A stretch of 64,000 nucleotides of DNA from contig NZ_JAERRH010000022.1 of the NCBI RefSeq assembly GCF_016741855.1, positions 36,501-100,500 on the forward strand. The letters are read 5' to 3'. How positions within the stretch are numbered: the stretch's first letter is position 1; every line of letters begins with the position of its first letter. A program made the position numbers and the translations under genes. Below are positions 61,477 through 64,000 of this stretch, in pieces. The DNA comes from Streptomyces musisoli. Its GTDB lineage: Bacteria; Actinomycetota; Actinomycetes; Streptomycetales; Streptomycetaceae. A model generated the notes under the pieces. That model was not told the origin of the DNA. It was given only the letters and a program-made list of their open reading frames with translations, and ran no database searches.

Positions 61477-63327
61477 ATGACCGAGCAGGCCACCGGGGCC
61501 CACCATCCGCAGCCGCGGCCCCGTTCCGGAGGACAGCAGTCCGCCCCCGTCGAGCACGTCACGGGTGCGCAGTCCCTCATTCGCTCCCTCGAGGAGGTCG
61601 GCGCGGACACGGTATTCGGCATTCCCGGCGGCGCGATCCTGCCGGCCTACGACCCGCTGATGGACTCCACCCGGGTGCGCCACGTCCTGGTGAGGCACGA
61701 GCAGGGCGCCGGCCACGCGGCCACCGGCTACGCGCAGGCCACCGGCAAGGTCGGCGTCTGCATGGCCACCTCCGGGCCGGGCGCCACCAACCTGGTCACG
61801 CCGATCGCCGACGCGCACATGGACTCGGTGCCGATGGTCGCGATCACCGGCCAGGTCGCCTCGAAGTCGATCGGCACGGACGCCTTCCAGGAGGCGGACA
61901 TCGTCGGCATCACCATGCCGATCACCAAGCACAACTTCCTCGTCACCAAGGCCGAGGACATCCCGCGGACGATCGCGCAGGCGTTCCACATCGCCTCCAC
62001 CGGCCGCCCGGGCCCGGTCCTGGTCGACATCGCCAAGGACGCCCTCCAGGCGAAGACCACCTTCACCTGGCCGCCCACCATGGACCTGCCCGGCTACCGC
62101 CCGGTGACCAAGCCGCACGCCAAGCAGATCCGCGAAGCGGCCAAGCTGATCACCTCCGCCAGGCGACCCGTCCTCTACGTCGGCGGCGGCGTCATCAAGG
62201 CGCAGGCCACCGCCGAGCTGAAGGTCCTCGCCGAACTCACCGGAGCGCCCGTCACCACCACCCTGATGGCGCTCGGCGCGTTCCCCGACAGCCACCCGCT
62301 GCACGTGGGAATGCCGGGCATGCACGGTGCGGTCACCGCCGTCACCGCGCTGCAGAAGGCCGACCTGATCGTCGCCCTCGGAGCCCGCTTCGACGACCGC
62401 GTCACCGGCAAGCTGGACAGCTTCGCCCCGTACGCCAAGATCGTCCACGCCGACATCGACCCGGCCGAGATCGGCAAGAACCGCGCGGCGGACGTGCCGA
62501 TCGTCGGCGACGCCCGCGAGGTCATCGCCGACCTGGTCCAGGCGGTGCAGAAGGAGCACAGCGAGGGCCACAAGGGCGACTACACCGCCTGGTGGAGCGA
62601 CCTGAGCCGCTGGCGCGAGACCTACCCGCTCGGCTACGACCAGCCCGAGGACGGCTCGCTCTCGCCGCAGCAGGTCATCGAGCGCATCGGGCAGCTCGCG
62701 CCCGAGGGCACGATCTTCGCGGCGGGCGTCGGCCAGCACCAGATGTGGTCCGCGCACTTCATCCAGTACGAGCAGCCCGCCACCTGGCTGAACTCCGGCG
62801 GCGCCGGAACGATGGGCTACGCGGTCCCGGCCGCGATGGGCGCCAAGGCCGGCCGGCCCGACCGCACGGTGTGGGCGGTCGACGGCGACGGCTGCTTCCA
62901 GATGACCAACCAGGAACTGACCACCTGCGCCCTGAACAACATCCCGATCAAGGTCGCCGTCATCAACAACGGCGCCCTCGGGATGGTCCGCCAGTGGCAG
63001 ACCCTCTTCTACAACCAGCGCTATTCCAACACCGTGCTGCACAGCGGTCCGGAGGACATCAACCCGGAGGCCAAGGGCACGCGCGTGCCGGACTTCGTGA
63101 AGCTGTCCGAGGCGATGGGCTGCGTGGGCCTGCGCTGCGAGCGCCCGGAGGACCTGGACAAGGTCATCGCGGAGGCCAACTCCATCAACGACCGCCCGGT
63201 CGTCATCGACTTCATCGTCCACGAGGACGCGATGGTCTGGCCGATGGTCGCCGCCGGCACCTCCAACGACGAGATCATGGCCGCCCGGGACGTCCGCCCC
63301 GACTTCGGCGACAACGAAGACGACTGA
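61477..63327 (+). CDS. ilvB: Acetolactate synthase large subunit
   Basis: A 616-residue ThDP enzyme for the first step of valine, leucine and isoleucine synthesis. The catalytic Glu is in VRHEQGAGHAATGYAQATG. FAD region: TSGPGATNLVTPIADAHMDS. The ThDP-Mg site is AVDGDGCFQMTNQELTTCAL followed by NN. ATG 61477 (MTEQATGAH) suits the ribosome site GAGAAGAG better than ATG 61471. It follows the attenuator by 80 bases, and the small subunit comes 30 bases later. Confidence 0.97.
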   Translation: MTEQATGAHHPQPRPRSGGQQSAPVEHVTGAQSLIRSLEEVGADTVFGIPGGAILPAYDPLMDSTRVRHVLVRHEQGAGHAATGYAQATGKVGVCMATSGPGATNLVTPIADAHMDSVPMVAITGQVASKSIGTDAFQEADIVGITMPITKHNFLVTKAEDIPRTIAQAFHIASTGRPGPVLVDIAKDALQAKTTFTWPPTMDLPGYRPVTKPHAKQIREAAKLITSARRPVLYVGGGVIKAQATAELKVLAELTGAPVTTTLMALGAFPDSHPLHVGMPGMHGAVTAVTALQKADLIVALGARFDDRVTGKLDSFAPYAKIVHADIDPAEIGKNRAADVPIVGDAREVIADLVQAVQKEHSEGHKGDYTAWWSDLSRWRETYPLGYDQPEDGSLSPQQVIERIGQLAPEGTIFAAGVGQHQMWSAHFIQYEQPATWLNSGGAGTMGYAVPAAMGAKAGRPDRTVWAVDGDGCFQMTNQELTTCALNNIPIKVAVINNGALGMVRQWQTLFYNQRYSNTVLHSGPEDINPEAKGTRVPDFVKLSEAMGCVGLRCERPEDLDKVIAEANSINDRPVVIDFIVHEDAMVWPMVAAGTSNDEIMAARDVRPDFGDNEDD

Positions 63328-63357
63328 CCCTCGACCGGCAAGGAAGAGCAGAACACC

Positions 63358-63882
63358 ATGTCCAAGCACACGCTCTCCGTCCTGGTGGAGAACACGCCGG
63401 GCATCCTCGCCCGGATCGCCGCCCTGTTCTCCCGGCGCGGCTTCAACATCGACTCCCTCGCGGTCGGTGTCACCGAGCACCCCGACATCTCCCGCATCAC
63501 CATCGTGGTGGGCGTGGAGGACCTCCCGCTGGAGCAGGTCACCAAGCAGCTCAACAAGCTCGTCAACGTGCTGAAGATCGTCGAGCTGGAGCCCGGTCAG
63601 GCCGTGCAGCGCGAACTCGTTCTGGTGAAGGTCCGCGCCGACAACGAGACCCGCTCCCAGATCGTGGAGATCGTCCAGCTGTTCCGCGCCAAGACGGTCG
63701 ACGTCTCCCCGGAGGCCGTCACCATCGAGGCCACCGGATCCAGCGAGAAGCTGTCCGCCATGCTCAAGATGCTGGAGCCGTACGGCGTCAAGGAGCTGGT
63801 CCAGTCCGGCACGATCGCGATCGGCCGCGGCGCCCGCTCCATCACGGACCGTTCGCTGCGCGCTCTCGACCGGACGGCGTAA
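63358..63882 (+). CDS. ilvN: Acetolactate synthase small subunit
   Basis: A 174-residue regulatory subunit. An ACT domain with HTLSVLVENTPGILARIAAL and FSRRGFNIDSLAVG gives valine feedback; a C-terminal domain (ELVLVKVRADNETRSQIVEI) binds the large subunit. AGGAAGAG lies before ATG 63358. Cotranscribed with ilvB. Confidence 0.97.
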   Translation: MSKHTLSVLVENTPGILARIAALFSRRGFNIDSLAVGVTEHPDISRITIVVGVEDLPLEQVTKQLNKLVNVLKIVELEPGQAVQRELVLVKVRADNETRSQIVEIVQLFRAKTVDVSPEAVTIEATGSSEKLSAMLKMLEPYGVKELVQSGTIAIGRGARSITDRSLRALDRTA

Positions 63883-64000
63883 GACTGGGAACGGGCGGCC
63901 GGGGACCAGCGACCGCCCGTATGCCGAGACCCCCGAACTTCCTTCCCGCCCGCCGTCATACGGTGGGAGCACCACCTGCACACAAGGAGAGAACCCAAAG
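63883..64000 (+). other. Gap after ilvN with hairpin and ribosome site of the next gene
   Basis: A hairpin, ACGGGCGG (63891-63898) with CCGCCCGT (63913-63920), lies right after ilvN. AAGGAGAG at 63984 is a strong ribosome site just before the window edge. By usual synteny the next gene should be ilvC, but no codon of it is visible. Confidence 0.5.

Overview
The window is high-GC, densely packed DNA with many GTG starts. Gene content and order match the chromosomal core of a Streptomyces: an sdaA-glyA-gcvH-gcvT block, a five-gene oligopeptide ABC transporter, a cysteine desulfurase next to mnmA, ligA beside an rmdB-type GGDEF-EAL gene, gatCAB, and a cdgC-type gene in front of ilvBN. Strain and species cannot be named from sequence alone. 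No insertion sequence, phage gene, CRISPR array, rRNA or tRNA was seen.

Layout. 1-1319: the start of a leuA-type gene with a Leu-rich leader peptide, divergent from a GntR/FadR regulator. 1374-4365: an intergenic repeat, an AraC regulator divergent from a quinone oxidoreductase, and an F420/NADP-type oxidoreductase. 4384-9293: GH25 lysozyme, PI-PLC, a LuxR regulator with a large palindrome at its start, and a secreted M28 aminopeptidase. 9488-16781: a tandem glycine riboswitch ahead of gcvT-gcvH-glyA-sdaA, divergent from a P-loop protein and two SseB-family proteins. 17184-23749: oligopeptide ABC transporter. 23848-31148: M1 peptidase, TRIC-like channel, membrane esterase, thioesterase, a DinB-like protein with a WYL regulator, and a TetR regulator with operators facing two small membrane proteins.

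31253-40054: cysteine desulfurase, amidase, mnmA, hydrolase, DUF427, LOG-like protein, SDR, MetE-like protein and ligA. 40314-44228: an intact GGDEF-EAL protein, a TetR regulator with paired palindromes, a small membrane protein and a cupin. 44354-47921: gatC, gatA, an unrecognised small protein, gatB. 48183-54378: membrane proteins, a GNAT enzyme and a large LuxR ATPase, mixed with several short tandem repeats. 54519-57826: sugar dehydrogenase lipoprotein, aldo/keto reductase and a 2-hydroxyacid dehydrogenase. 57979-64000: a GGDEF protein with a degenerate EAL domain, then an attenuator-controlled ilvB-ilvN.

Common themes. Amino-acid supply is under RNA control at three places: leuA and ilvB by leader peptides, and glycine cleavage by a riboswitch. 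The riboswitch operon breaks glycine down through serine to pyruvate, and it faces SseB-family genes whose E. coli namesake is linked to serine sensitivity. Two c-di-GMP genes lie about 18 kb apart, one predicted to make and one to degrade the signal. Several regulators have visible palindromic or direct-repeat operators. No wholly new multi-gene defence or mobile system was found. The strongest leads are the palindrome at 7173-7194, the serine/glycine locus, the small gene between gatA and gatB, the in-frame 18-bp repeat before the GNAT gene, and the regulatory RNAs.
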